Assembly (NCBI GenBank): GCA_003988855.1
Contig: QYAI01000097.1
Coordinates: 310,001 to 374,000, forward strand
Direction of reading: 5' to 3'
DNA from: Arachnopeziza araneosa
Lineage: Eukaryota > Ascomycota > Leotiomycetes > Helotiales > Arachnopezizaceae
Length of the DNA: 64,000 nt
Shown here piece after piece: positions 1 through 12,093 of the stretch. The notes below the pieces were generated by a model. The model had not been told where the DNA came from. It searched no databases and worked only from the letters and a program-made list of their open reading frames with translations. A program made the position numbers and the translations under genes. The first letter of the stretch is position 1; every line of letters starts with the position of its first letter.

Positions 1-1
1 C

Positions 2-1947
2 AGCCCTCTATGGGGACACATGCTTCTGTCTAGGATGAAAGTTCCTTTCACATATCTGTGGTACGTCCGGAGTCATGAGTTTATCTTCAATCCACTTACA
101 AACTAGGTCCTCTGCCCTAATACCAAAGCCTCCCGACTGGGGATCTTACATTAATATAAGCGGCTTCTCATTCCTGGATCAATCCAGTCATTACACACCT
201 GCCGATGACCTCGCCGCCTTTCTAGCTGCTGGACCGCCTCCAGTCTACATCGGCTTCGGCTCCATCGTCGTCGATCATCCTGAAGAACTCACCAAGCTCA
301 TCTTCGGAGCTGTCAAGCGCTGCGGAGTACGAGCTCTGGTTTCCAAAGGTTGGGGCGGAATTGGCGGAACCGAACCACCCGAAGGCATCTTCCTACTGGG
401 AAACTGTCCTCACGACTGGCTGTTCAAGCACGTGTCTTGTGTCGTCCATCATGGGGGTGCAGGAACCACAGCAATCGGCATTGCGCTAGGAAAACCCACG
501 GTTGTAGTGCCGTTCTTTGGTGATCAACCGTTTTGGGGGAAAATGATACATATCGCTGGTGCTGGACCCGAACCGGTTCCATTTAAGAAAATGACCGAGG
601 AGAGCCTAGCGCACAGTATCACCACAGCACTAGGTCCCGAGATTCAAAGAAATGTCAGACTGATGAGTGAGAAGATTGCAAATGAGGACGGAGCGAAAGA
701 TGCAGCAACCACGTTCTGCGATACTTTGAACGGAAGCAGCATGCGCTGCGTTATCTGTCCAGAAAGTGTAGCTGTTTGGAGGGTGCGTAAAACGAATGTG
801 AGGCTGGGTACGAAGGCTGCTTCCGTCCTGTTGGACTCTGGACTCCTAACGCTGAGCCAAGTCAAGCTCATCAAACACCGGGACTGGTATGTTGACGAAG
901 GAGCTGGCGATCCCCTCATTGGAACCGTCGCCGCTGCATCCGGCACGGTCACCTCAGCCTTCAGCGCCTTCTTTGAATACACCCGAGAACTGAACCACAC
1001 CATCAAAAACAAACCTAATTCAAGGACAGACTCCACCAGTACGGAAGATGACGATCCAGCCGTGTTTGCCAGGAGAGAGAGTCTCTCATACGTCCCCACC
1101 AATAACCCCGTGCAGCGAGCACGACACTACTCTCCGCAGCATATCGAAGGCGTGGCGTATAGAATGGCGAGCAAAACACTCCCAACTAAAAAGAGAGGTG
1201 AAGGGCCACCGCGGACGATTAGAGCTCGAAGCTGGCCTCTTACCCAGAAATCTAGTGCAGTGACTATCCCGCACGAACACGGACGTGTTCACGATGCTGC
1301 GTTTGAAACTGGGCATTTTGCTCAGAGCATGGTAGCCACAAGTCTGAGAGGTAAGATTCTGTCTCATCTCCGATTTCTCATCGTTCCTCCCCCACATCCT
1401 AACATGCACAGTCCCCGTCTCCCTCTTCTACAACCTCGCCAACGGCTTCCACAACGCGCCCTCCTTCTACCTCAACGACCCGACCGTCCGCCGCCGCGAC
1501 AACATCACCGGCTTCGGCTCCGGCGTCAAGGTGGCCGGGAAAGAATTCTCCCTCGGCCTCTTCGACGGCGTCACCGGCCTGGTCATGCAGCCCTACCGCG
1601 GCGCGCGCGAGGATGGGCTCATCGGCTTGGGCAAGGGCGTCGGACGGGGGCTGGGCGGACTGGTCTTCAAGACCGGCGCAGCCGTGTTTGGCGTCCCGGG
1701 CTACATACTGAAAGGGACGGAGAGGCAGGTCGAGAGACGACATGATCGCGTCCTCAAAGCGGGTCTGATCACCGTCCGCCTGCGACAGGGCATCAAGGCG
1801 TTTGCCGAGAGCACCCCCGAGGAGCGCGATGCCATCTTACGCCGCTGGCGCGAACTCAACGTCTTGGAGGTGGCAGCTACCGGGGGCGCGGCGGGCCAAC
1901 AGGGCGGTGCCGTTCAAGGGCAGGAGGCCCTGGTCGGGAGTGCGTGA
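2..1947 (+). CDS. UDP-glycosyltransferase (sterol glucosyltransferase-like), 3' part
   Basis: C-terminal part of a GT1-family enzyme that moves sugar from a UDP-sugar to a lipid or sterol acceptor; the 5' end lies outside the window. I join 2-60, 107-1350 and 1412-1947. Introns are 61-106 (GTACGT..TAG) and 1351-1411 (GTAAGA..CAG), both keeping frame, for 612 visible residues. The first join gives KVPFTYLW then SSALIPKP, the usual approach to the nucleotide-sugar domain. Next come YIGFGSIVV and the UDP-binding block HHGGAGTT with GKPTVVVPFFGDQPFWG, as in fungal sterol glucosyltransferases. The tail after the second intron (NGFHNAPSFYLND, GLVMQPYRGARE, FGVPGYILKGTERQVERR) matches the long C-terminal extension of fungal members. 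No PH/GRAM region is visible because the 5' end is missing. The family is secure; the acceptor is not known. Confidence 0.9.
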
Positions 1948-3125
1948 GTCGGAATCATAGAGTTTGAGACGGCGAATGGGCATGGAAAAAATAATCAGGT
2001 GTTGCTGGTTTTGGAGCGGAACGGAGCTGAGCGCAACAGACAGGAACAGGAGTATTTATACCCAGATGGCCTTGGCTTGATGATATCGATGGTAGATTGA
2101 ATTTTGAATCTTGAATTACTGATTCATGGGATCCTCACCTCGTAAACCGAGTCCTTTCTCAAGTGGGAACATGTGCGCGTTTATCATCCGCAGCCGTTTC
2201 CTTCCTTTGCTGTTTATCTGGACTGTGGTATTCTCATGATGGTATTGTCACGTGTACAATACGTGATTTAAGATATATATAGAGGTCCGAGGGGAGAAGG
2301 AGTTTTTTCCTTTACGCACAACAAAATCAACGCGATTTTTCGCCTTTTTTTGCCCTCAATTTTTTTTCGGGACAGTTGCGAGCTCTAGTTTGCAAGTCCT
2401 CCTCTGCAGTTTTGTTCCTAGCAGCCGTCTTGTTGATAAAGCTCCTCTCTCAGCCGCAATCTACTCCCATGACTTTTTTTTATTTGCAAAACTTTTGGAG
2501 AGCACACGTGTGCTAGATTCTCAGCCACCTTCTTTGAAACGAGAATCAAAGCAGCTGGCAATTCATGCTTGTTTTATAGTGCGAGAACTATATACTCGTT
2601 TCAATATAAGAATCTCCTCTGCTCTGCTTCGACTTGTTCGATCAGCTTGTTGGGCTTTTGTTATGGTTTAAGGTGATCTCAAAGTTTTATACTTTTCTTT
2701 CTCTTTTTCGTGTGCATGTTGCGATTTGGGCGCATGCTGTCTGCACACAGAGAACCTATCTCGGTGGGTTAATCTGCCCTAAGAGAGTGTACGATTCGAC
2801 AAGAGACTCCTCTGCTGCTCTCTAGTGATGCCTTTCCAAGGATGCACGATAGAGCCTAACTATCCCAAATACAAAAGGAAGAATTATTTAACCGTTTCCA
2901 TTAATATTCTAGTCGTTTAATGGCGATAAGAATACCGCTGTTCTTCTTACTTTTATTCGTGGATAAGTGGCTAAGTGGCTGAATAGCCCACCTTCCGGAA
3001 GGGGTTGGGAGGGTGACATTTGATTTCACTCAAAAAGCTTGGTTGAACTCTTACTTTATACTTTCACAAACTTGTATCAGCTTGAGAGCACTTTGACCTT
3101 ATCAATACTACTCATCACACTTGTA
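1948..3125. other. intergenic, convergent 3' ends
   Basis: Lies between the ends of the glycosyltransferase and first kinase genes. It has T-rich and CT-rich runs (about 2300-2370 and 2690-2710) and only short open frames with no recognisable protein. No gene is supported here. Confidence 0.6.
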
Positions 3126-5497
3126 CTAACTCGAGAGAATAGGTGACTGGAGTGGCCCTAAACCGTACACGTGATCTTTTTCGCAGTTCTCCATCAATTC
3201 CTCCAACTTAAGAAATAGAATATGGCTGCTTATTCGGCTTGATTGAATGATCAACATCTTTGTCTCAATCATATCGAGAAAATACTCAAAAAAAGAAGAG
3301 TATTTGGGATGGCTGCGCAGTCTTCGAATAGACTATAGATATTAGTCACAGAAGATTCAGCTCGGGAACAAAAAGGTGTATGACCAACCTCAAGGACTGC
3401 TGGCTTAATTCTTGCTCTTTGCGGTTGAACTTCTTCACTTGAGTTCAGGCTTGAGCTGGTCTCGAAGAAGGCATTAGTGCGAGACCAACCGCTCGAAGAT
3501 TGCCGTCGAGAATCTTGGAATTCGTCTAACAATTTTGAACCCCCCATAAACCAAGTAATAAACTCTAAATACAGACAGCCAAGCGTCCAGATATCGTATG
3601 AGTTATTTATCATTGAATCCGGCAGATCGAATTCCGGCGAACGATAAGAAGGAGAATAGGAAATGGAATTTGATGTCGACGGCGAGGACTCAACCGTGCT
3701 GAATTCACCGGCCCCGAAATCGCAGATCTTGATAGTCCCTTTGCCATTGAGGTCTTTAAGATCGGGAAACCAAAGCAGATTAGTGGGCTTGATATCACCG
3801 TGTCGGCCAAACACTATTCGAGACCCGTGGGGCTTTGCCACGTAGGCTTGTTGAGTGAGCCCCGGAGATGTCAGACCCGGGCTTCTTGAGCTTTGAAGAG
3901 AGTCCGTAAACTTGGAGTCACCAATAATGATTGAACTAACCGAGTTCGTTTCATGGTGGTGGATGTGGTAGATGCCTTCGGCGATGCCTTCACATTGCTG
4001 TGCTATCCACAACAGGGTATCGATGTTATGGAGAGGACTTGGATTTTTTTCATTCCAATAGGTGCGCAGATCGCACTCGGCCCAATGGAAAACCAGGTGA
4101 AAGTGCTGTTGGTACTGGTAAGTTGCCAAAAGGGAGATTAAATGATCATGGCTCAGCCTCTTCAACATGCGGAGTTCATTTCGAAACTCCTTTTCCGCGC
4201 CGAACAGCCTCTTGACCGCAAAATATTGCTCTCTATCCGTATCCTAGATACGTTAAGACGATAATCATATACTACATTAGTAGCTAGGAGCAACAGAGAC
4301 TAACCTTGTACTTCTCAAAGCTATGATGTTCGGGGTGTATTTTGACCTGTAGAACTTCTCCATGTGCACCGCTATGCGTATGCTTCTGATATGTGAAAGG
4401 TAATATCGTATCATCTGGTAATTCGTAGTGTATCGCCTTGTCCTCCCCACCCCGAGAGAAGTAAGGTGCTAGCAGCTTCCATTGGTATCGTTCAAAGTCC
4501 ACTATTTCTATGCGTCTCCATCCTCTGAAACAATTCAAGCTAACATGTGGGGCCGTCTTTCTGCGCAAGGAGAGAGTATTGGTGATCTTTCCAGAGACTT
4601 TAAACTTCTCCAATGGAAGATCCTTATCACACACTCCTTCATCGATAAATTTTCCGATTTTATTGGGCAGGCCAATGAACAGCAGGATGGCAAAGATCCT
4701 ACGAAAGGAATCGCCTTCATGCTTAGTTTCCTCTTGAACTGAATGCTGAACCAGACTGGGGCAGATAGCTAACGTGTCCTGTTCAATGCGTCTCGGAGAG
4801 AAGAGCTTTTTTGGAAACGTATCGATTCTTGCAAGCTCTTGCGCAACAATAGTCTTGGTCATAATTCTAGCTTGCTGGTATCTTGGGATGAACCCCACCT
4901 TATCTGAACCCGCCTGGTTCATATCTTGGCTGGTCGCCTCAATGGCTTCGAAAAGTTGTTCTTGCAAGGGTTCTTTGGAATCATCGTAAATACTCGGCCG
5001 TGAATACGCAGTTGTGGTTCTCTCGATGGTGTAGTTGTTGGTTTCATATAGACAGAGAGCTTCTCCGAGATCCGTTACTACACTAGGTTCTGTTTCGGTC
5101 TCAAGCCTCTCGAGTTCGCTTAAAAATGACAGACTCAAGCCCTTGTCTCTAATTGCTGTCACAGCGCGGCCCGCGCCGGATTTTTTGCCAAAATCCAGAT
5201 CACCTGGCCTCTGGTCATCACCTATGCTCTGGTGGCTCTATGTCAGATTTATATATGGGAAAAGATTTTATGTTTGGACTTACATGACGTCCCTCATTAT
5301 CCTCCGGCCAGTGCACTTGACGCGGTTTAGAGAGGTATTCGGTTTCATCTTGTCGTGGTACCTGACGTGTAGATATTATCGAGTATTTATCCTTCCACGA
5401 GGTGGCTCCTTAACCCATTTTTGTTAGGAATGAAACGCAATTGTTTTGTCTCTAATGAGAAATACTGCCTACCAGTTGTGCTAGTGATTGAGTCCAT
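3126..5497 (-). CDS. Protein kinase-like protein (HET-associated type)
   Basis: Model on the minus strand: exons 5473-5497, 5284-5348, 4305-5237, 3389-4243 and 3126-3332, all phases consistent, 694 residues. A long N-terminal region without a recognised domain precedes a kinase fold. Visible motifs are YFAVKRL (ATP-lysine strand), HGDIKPTN (catalytic loop, with HGD in place of HRD), ICDFGAG (metal-binding DFG), SYRSPE (APE position) and YDIWTLGCLYLEF (F helix). The last intron (3333-3388, CTAAT branch) is needed to reach the conserved C-lobe end IRRLRSHPKYSSFFEYFLDMI. It resembles the kinases of HET-domain proteins and stands head to head with the kinase-HET gene at 6846. HGD replacing HRD makes activity uncertain. 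The two small 5' exons are the weakest part of the model. The role is inferred to be signalling in self/non-self recognition. Confidence 0.82.
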
Positions 5498-6845
5498 GCT
5501 TAATCAGGTCGAAGAGGAAATAGATGAGCGAGTTGCGGCATCCACTTCATTCGACCAGTGATATTCCAGGAGCGACCAATAAATTTTGCGGTAATATTGT
5601 CAAAAAACCAATTTTTCCTCGCTTGTGAGGCTTAGGCTCTTGTATTTTCATAGTGAGTCAGACTTGTTATTGGGACAGTTTGAAATATAGAACAGCCTTG
5701 GACTAAGATGCATGATGCAGAAGCACCTTTGTAATGCTATCACAGCACCTTGGATGCTCCATCTAGTCACCGAGCCGCAAATATCATGGAATGAGGTAAA
5801 AATGCTATTGGTGGCCAGCCTGCTGTCACAAGTGGGGGCCCCTGGAGCCTTAGCCTCAATGATTCTTGATAGGGCGCCGGCATTTTCCTTTCGGATGAAC
5901 GGTTTTCTCCTCAAAATTCTAGGCGAATGAGGGACAGCAGAGAGGCGGGGAAGAAGCCAAGCGGTGGATGGGTGGGAAGCATGAGGCCTAGGGAGTTCTG
6001 CCGAACGCCCAGGTTGGGTGGGGACACCGACAGGCATGCACTGTATCACTGCCTCACCCTTGTCAAAGTACTTGCGGGTGGGTAGAAGACTCGAAGCTTG
6101 GCTTAAGCAAGCTTGATCAATGGCTTGCACATTGGCAAAGCATTTTACTGGAGCTTGATCCAGAGCGTCCTAGGTCTTAATTGGGGTAGCTCATTGAGCC
6201 CAGCGAGTAGAAAGGGTGATATATCACAGGAGATAAAATTCTTTTTGAGTCTGCTTTAAGAAAAGTCGGTAGCATAAATAATCTGCTCTTATTATATCAA
6301 AGAGCTGGAGAGCTAAAGGGGTCGTCTACACAGATAGACACAGCTATTTTGACTTACAATCATGCTTAAGTATGCGACTTCACAATTGGTTATTGACTTT
6401 TGTTAGTTGGAGGTATCCAGCTGGTTATCTGGCCTCGTTAGAATGGTGAAAACCTAGTTGTGTAACGTTCGGTACAGTACAAGGCTTGGCTGATTTCGGG
6501 CAACGCGCGTGCCAAATATACCTTAGCCCATGTACTCCCGTAGATATATACCCAATAATAACTCAGTCCAAATCCATTCTCCAGGCCAGTCCACATGGAG
6601 TATGGTACTCAATTCCACACCTACCCTTTCGAGGATGGGCACCCCTCTTTAGGTATAGTACGGGCTAGGAAAACATTATTCCTAATATTATTAACTCCCA
6701 CTTTATTCACCGCGAACTCCCACCTTTTCGTGATGAGTTTTCTCTATCTTCTACTCTCTTGTGCTATCTGTTCACCGCACTCTGCCGCCTTAGCATAGAT
6801 ATATCTTATTGCTTTTCGATTTCCGATGTAGCACTATCTTCACTC
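5498..6845. promoter_or_regulatory. shared upstream region of two divergent kinase genes
   Basis: 1.35 kb between the start codons of two head-to-head kinase genes, so it should hold both promoters. It contains a minus-strand open frame at 5648-6130 with no family features, which I do not call. No specific binding site could be assigned. Confidence 0.4.
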
Positions 6846-9800
6846 ATGGCTAACACGTATAGCTTGAACTCTGACGACTCCGATGACGAACCCTATGACC
6901 TGCTTCTGACTTTCTGTGACGATCTATCGCTAGATGAAAGTGAAAATGGTGGCACCGCCATAGCAAAGAGATTCGATAATTCGGACGGGAAATTCTGGAT
7001 TGAGCAATTCATCAACGACCGGATTACGCGAGATCTTATCAGCCAGGTTTTCGAAACATCTAACTGCCCCAAAGACGACGATCTAGAGAACTTCATCATT
7101 GACAGGGCAAAAAAGCTCTTTGCCATCACCGCGAACTCTGACAGTAAGGGTAAGACCTTGGGAGCCCGTTACCGGAAGTTGTTGGCTAGGATGAAGTTTT
7201 TCAAGGAATCAAGTCTTACGGACGATAGCTTGACTGCTGAGATTGAAACCTCGGTCGGTGGTAGGCCCATCAACAATGACAGCAACCTTACTCCCCTTGC
7301 AGCCATTAAGAAAGAACATAAGCTTTGGGCAAAATCCGTGCAGTCTAAGTTCACTGATAACTTATGGATGGCTGCGACCCCAGTATTTACAACCCTGAGG
7401 TCAAGCTATAACTTCAAGGCAAGGAGCATATTGCCGTTCACCGAATTGAGTGCCCATGTCAAAGGAGGTGCATTCAGCAAAGTCCATAAGGTATCTATTC
7501 GTAAAGGCTATTACAAAGGCGTTGATCTACAGGTGAGCAGATTTAAAATGACACTTCACAAGGTGAAAGAAAATGTTAACACATGCCTTTCTGTAGGAAG
7601 AGGAGTTGCCAAAATATTTTGCTATCAAAGAACTCGCAACTTCTGATCCAATAGAGAAAAAAGTGATTGCTCAAAGCTGGGACCGGGAAGCGAAAATGCT
7701 GGAGAAGATGAACAGACGGAATCTGGAGCACATTGTTCGATTTATCGCCGCATTCACACGGGGAGATAACGCGATGGACAAGTCGTATTACTTGATGTTT
7801 GAATGGGCAGACGGTGGAAGCCTCGGCGACGTCTGGGACAAGCATCCTCGCCCCATCTTTACCTCAATGTTGATGAAACAAGCCGTTACACAACTGCTAG
7901 GACTAGCAAAAGCGATTGAAGCGACTCATAATGAAGAGGAGGGAGGGACTCGTCACGGAGACTTGAAGCCAGAGAACATTTTGCGTTTCCGATCCACAGA
8001 AGACAATGTCTTAGGTACGCTTAAAATTGGCGATTGGGGGCTAGCAAAATACCACAATGAGTTTACAGTTGCAAGGAAGGAGATGACAACTACCCGATAC
8101 TTCACGGTGCTGTACGAAGCTCCAGAATGGGGCTTAGAAAAGCCTTTAGGTCGACAATACGACATCTGGTCGATGGGAGTCATCATATTAGAGCTCATTA
8201 TTTGGCTTCTATATGGTTATGAAGAGGTCAAAAGGTTTAAGAAAGAAGTCATGGGGAGTGAAAAAGAAGGAAAACCATGTTACGTGGTATTTGACGAGGG
8301 CCAGAAACAGGCAAAGCTTCGTAAGACCGTCATAGATTGGATGAAACATATTGCCAAGGATCCGTCATGCGCGAATGACACAGCAATAGGTGAACTGCTG
8401 GCACTCATCGAAACAAAGCTTCTCGTGGTTGCGCTCCCAGCATTTGGAGCACGATCAACTAAACACATGAGCTTACCAATACCAACCATCGCAGAGCCAT
8501 CAACAACAACTCAAAAGCTCGATAACGATCGAGACCCTACGTTTGAAAAGTTTGAGCGGGCTACATCTGAGATTTTCGTTCGTGATCTTGAAAGAATCTA
8601 TGAAGAACAGGATGTGGAGGATTACTGGTTTAGGGCAGCACCACAAGGATACAGCCGACAAGGCCCCCCAAGATTTGCTATCAAAGCAACCGTGGATGAA
8701 ACAGGCCACCTAACATCTGGATGGGAGCTAACAAGTAGAACAAAGCAAACATCACACAATAGAAACCTCCTTGGAGTTGAGGATCAGAAAATTGTAAGTG
8801 CACACACACACTTGCTTCGGCAAAGTTGTTTAACTAAGAGGAACCTATTCAACTAATGCAAGAGTGGTTGGTCTCTAGCTTGTAAGCGAACATTGATTAA
8901 GGTCCAGAACACAAGTCGCTAATATAGGTCATCACAATACTAGGATGTAAGTATGTCATCCTCTCTGGGCACGTGGTTTACTAACAGCCCACGCAGTATG
9001 TAAGTTAGTCCAAAGACTTTGGAGGAAATCATTATGTGGTTGACCAATAAATATTAATTATTTTGAGTAGAAGGTTCGTAGGAAACAGGACAGCTCCAAT
9101 CTTCGAATAATAACTAACGAGTATGGTTAAAATGTTTAGCACGTAAGTCGGGATTCCAAAGCTTTATATTTACCAAACCTTGCACAGATAAGAAAATGCT
9201 TATTTATTAGCCAGTAAGCCAACTCAATATGATTCCAAGCGTCTTCTACCGATTAGCTGATATTTAGACTCATAGAAAGTACGTGAATATTTAGGTGGTA
9301 CTGGAAGTTTTCTGCTAAAATTTCGTCTTAATAGCTAGATGACGAGTGGGAGTTTCATGTAGACAACCAATTCGCCTCTACTGTCATATCACGCATTGAA
9401 AATTCTCCTGTGCTTACGTTACCAGAACCACACAAGTCGGTACAGCTTTGTAGCTCGTGTCAAAACCTCAACTTTTTTGGTCATTTAGGTTTTTCTGTTA
9501 GCTATGATTCTAGCGAGCTAGAGAGAAAAGCTGGTAATTGTGACTTGTGTGATTTATTTTGGAAGACATACCAAAGAAATAACGGCAATATTTCCAACAT
9601 AGTTCGATTCGAAAGGTTTCAATCTTCGATTAGGATGAACGGGCGCGGATTTCCCGTTTTGTCAATTTTCCGCAATCTTGGTATGCCGTTACTCCTTCTA
9701 ACCAAATATATCTCCACTTTTATCTCATACTAACCATCATGGGTACCTGTATAGAGTTAAAGACAGAAAGCGACATTCAAATTGGACTTCCTAAGCTACC

Positions 9801-11353
9801 GCAAGCTGGCAGCAGTACACATTTCGAGATCATCAGACAATGGCTTCAGCTATGTGATGACAAGAATAAACACCCTATTTGCAATGCTATGGATCATCAA
9901 CCTAAATGCTTACCAACAAGACTAATAGATGTCGGGCTAGAAGGTGAAGAGAATGTCCGGCTTTGGCAACCTGAGCCTAAAGATGCTGTGGAATACATAG
10001 CATTATCGCATCCTTGGGGGGACGAACCCCATTTCATTACAAGTGTTGCTAACTTAGCACAGCACAAAGAACGTATCAAAGTAGCCGACCTCCCCCCTAC
10101 TTTTAAGGACGCGATTCTCACAACACGGGCCCTTAACAAGCGACATTTGTGGATTGACTCGATTTGTATCATTCAAGGCCCAGGCGGAGACTTTACATTT
10201 GAGGCTGAGAAAATGGAAACTGTGTTTAGTTCGGCATATTGTGTGATTACTGCTAGTCGTGCTCATAGCCAACAGGATGGGTTTCTCCAAGATCCACGTG
10301 AGAGGGAATACGTAACCATCCGAAAGGGGTCAGACCCTCCGTTCTATATCTGTGAGAATATTGACAACTTTGGCCTTCATGTTTTAAACGGCCATTTGAA
10401 CAAAAGAGGATGGGTTCTCCAGGAACATGCTCTGGCTCGGCGCAGTATCTTCTTCACCGAGCAACAAACGTATTGGGAATGTGGTGACGGAGTGAGATGC
10501 GAGACACTTACCAAAATGAGCAAGTGAGCACCACCCCACCCCCCCTTCGGCGCCATAATGCTCTTTATGATTATCCTAGAGCCTGGCTAATTTGTTGTGA
10601 ATAAGTAACCTGGCTGCTTTCCTTGGTGACTCCAACTTCCCTCGAATCATCATGTCCGCTAGCCAAGGCGAAAAGATTATCCGATTTCAGAATCTCTACA
10701 AGACGTACTCTAGCCTCAGACTCACTAATTTATATGACCGCTCCATCGCTGTCAGTGGCCTAGAGAACCGACTCCTGAAAGCCTTTGGAGCCCTAGGCGG
10801 ATTTGGTATCTTTGATGAACACAAAGCGGGCCAAGGCGGCCTTCTAAGACGAAGTCTATTGTGGTACCGTCCGACCCAGAAGCAGCTTACCCGCATCGGT
10901 TATCCCTCAAGCAGTACCTCTGTAGTGCCACCGTCATGGTCGTGGATGGCGTACTTGGGTGAAATCGACTATCTGAAGCTGGAATTTGGCAAGTTCGATT
11001 GGAAGGAAATAGGTTCCCCGTGGTCGCGTAGACACAGAAGTGGAATCTCTCTGACGGAGGATAAGAATGCCAGCACCGCACTAAGTGGAGAAGTCGGAGT
11101 TATCACAGCGGATGATAAAAAAAATCAGCTATACTTTGACATTCCTGGGGAGGAAACCTTCCCGCTTGAGTGTGTGGCGCTTGGAGTTGAGCAGGGAAAA
11201 CAAGCGCTAGGCTTGCGGAACCACTACTTCATTCTCGTTGCACCCAGAAAATCTTACGAGCGTGATGGAAGCAAAGCTTATCAGAGGATTGGGGTAGGGT
11301 ACTTGCCCGGCAGTTATATTTCAACCGAAGGACGGAAGATTAGGATTTATTAG
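6846..11353 (+). CDS. Kinase-HET fusion protein with single-codon exons
   Basis: Predicted 1255-residue protein with an N-terminal helical region (about 1-200), a kinase domain (about 210-500) and a C-terminal HET domain. Exons: 6846-7532, 7597-8793, seven 3-nt exons (8879, 8944, 8997, 9071, 9140, 9211, 9276), 9335-9680, 9755-10523 and 10606-11353; the total is divisible by three. Kinase motifs: YFAIKEL (Lys about 240), RHGDLKPENIL (Asp about 351), KIGDWGLAK (DWG for DFG) and YEAPEWG. The linker reads LDDEWEFHVDNQFA, then a CxxC pair (LCSSCQNL, CDLCDLFW). The HET core has YIALSHPWGDEPHF, HLWIDSICIIQ and RGWVLQEHALARR. HET domains trigger incompatibility cell death in Pezizomycotina; a kinase sensor or effector fused to one is inferred to act in the same way. 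The start has no in-frame rival with better context. Family assignment is strong; the micro-exon usage needs RNA data. Confidence 0.85.
8794..9334 (+). other. array of eight introns separated by seven one-codon exons
   Basis: Introns: 8794-8878, 8882-8943, 8947-8996, 9000-9070, 9074-9139, 9143-9210, 9214-9275 and 9279-9334 (85, 62, 50, 71, 66, 68, 62 and 56 nt). The exons between them are CTT, GAT, TAT, AAG, CAC, CCA and AAA. Six of the eight donors are GTAAG; the others are GTTCG and GTACG. Every acceptor is TAG or CAG. CTAAY, CTGAT or CTAAA branch sites stand 12-22 nt before the acceptor in introns 1, 2, 3, 5, 7 and 8; those of introns 4 and 6 are weak. All introns are phase 0. The region has stops in every frame, so it cannot be plain coding sequence. 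Removing it as one intron, 8794-9334, would also keep frame. Confidence 0.75.
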
Positions 11354-12093
11354 ACTCCTATCGACTTGACAACAATCAGGGCAAATTGAAAACATTTCTT
11401 ACCTTGCATACACAACGGTACAAGGTTTTCAAGTCAACTGCTACTATTTCCAACCTCATCTAATCGTGCAGTGAATTCTGAGTTTAAGGTCCCTTGACTA
11501 CATAGGAACACAAACAAGCGATTTTCGTCTTGAAATTTTCACGTTTTTAGTCTTCGAGTCACCTTTCGTCATTTTGAATGCATCAGTTCCAATCCAATCC
11601 CTAACTGAACAAAAGATCCTTGCAATTCTTAGGTACTATAATATCCGGTGTCAATTAGCTCACCCGAACTGCATCCCTATCATACATTCAGGGCAGGGGC
11701 AGCAGCGCATATAGGTGATTCGTTTGCATGTCTATTCTATATCTGTTCTAAAGAGATTTGTAATATAAATACCCCATTCCAAACTAAACTCCTCACCATA
11801 CTGTCATTGATATTTACATTCACACTGCTTCAACTGCCTCCACCCCTGCTTCTACTGATCAAATTCTGAGGCACACTTCGACATTATCATGACGATAGAT
11901 GATTGTTGGGTGTCAGGTCGGTTCTTCACGCTCTTCGTGGATTAACTGCGGTTAAATTACTGCTTGTGGTCGAGCTGTTGATCATCACAAGTCCCTCATT
12001 GGTTGATGAGTTGTGAATCACTTTTCCCTAACCTGGATGAGTTTATGAATGTTGTTGCTTTACTAGAGATGATGATATTCCTGGCAATAGCAG
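11354..12093. other. intergenic
   Basis: Between the ends of the kinase-HET gene and the convergent helical-protein gene. No supported gene, RNA or repeat was seen. Confidence 0.6.

Noticed and set aside
1399..1743. Minus-strand frame inside the glycosyltransferase
   Set aside because: Antisense shadow of the GC-rich 3' exon, whose sense frame matches the family.
5648..6130. 160-codon minus-strand frame between the two kinases
   Set aside because: No domain, signal or splice partner; composition is not protein-like.
8794..9327. Treating 8794-9334 as a simple non-coding gap between two separate genes
   Set aside because: The frame and family linker (DDEWEFHVDNQFA) continue across it, and the downstream part has no start of its own.
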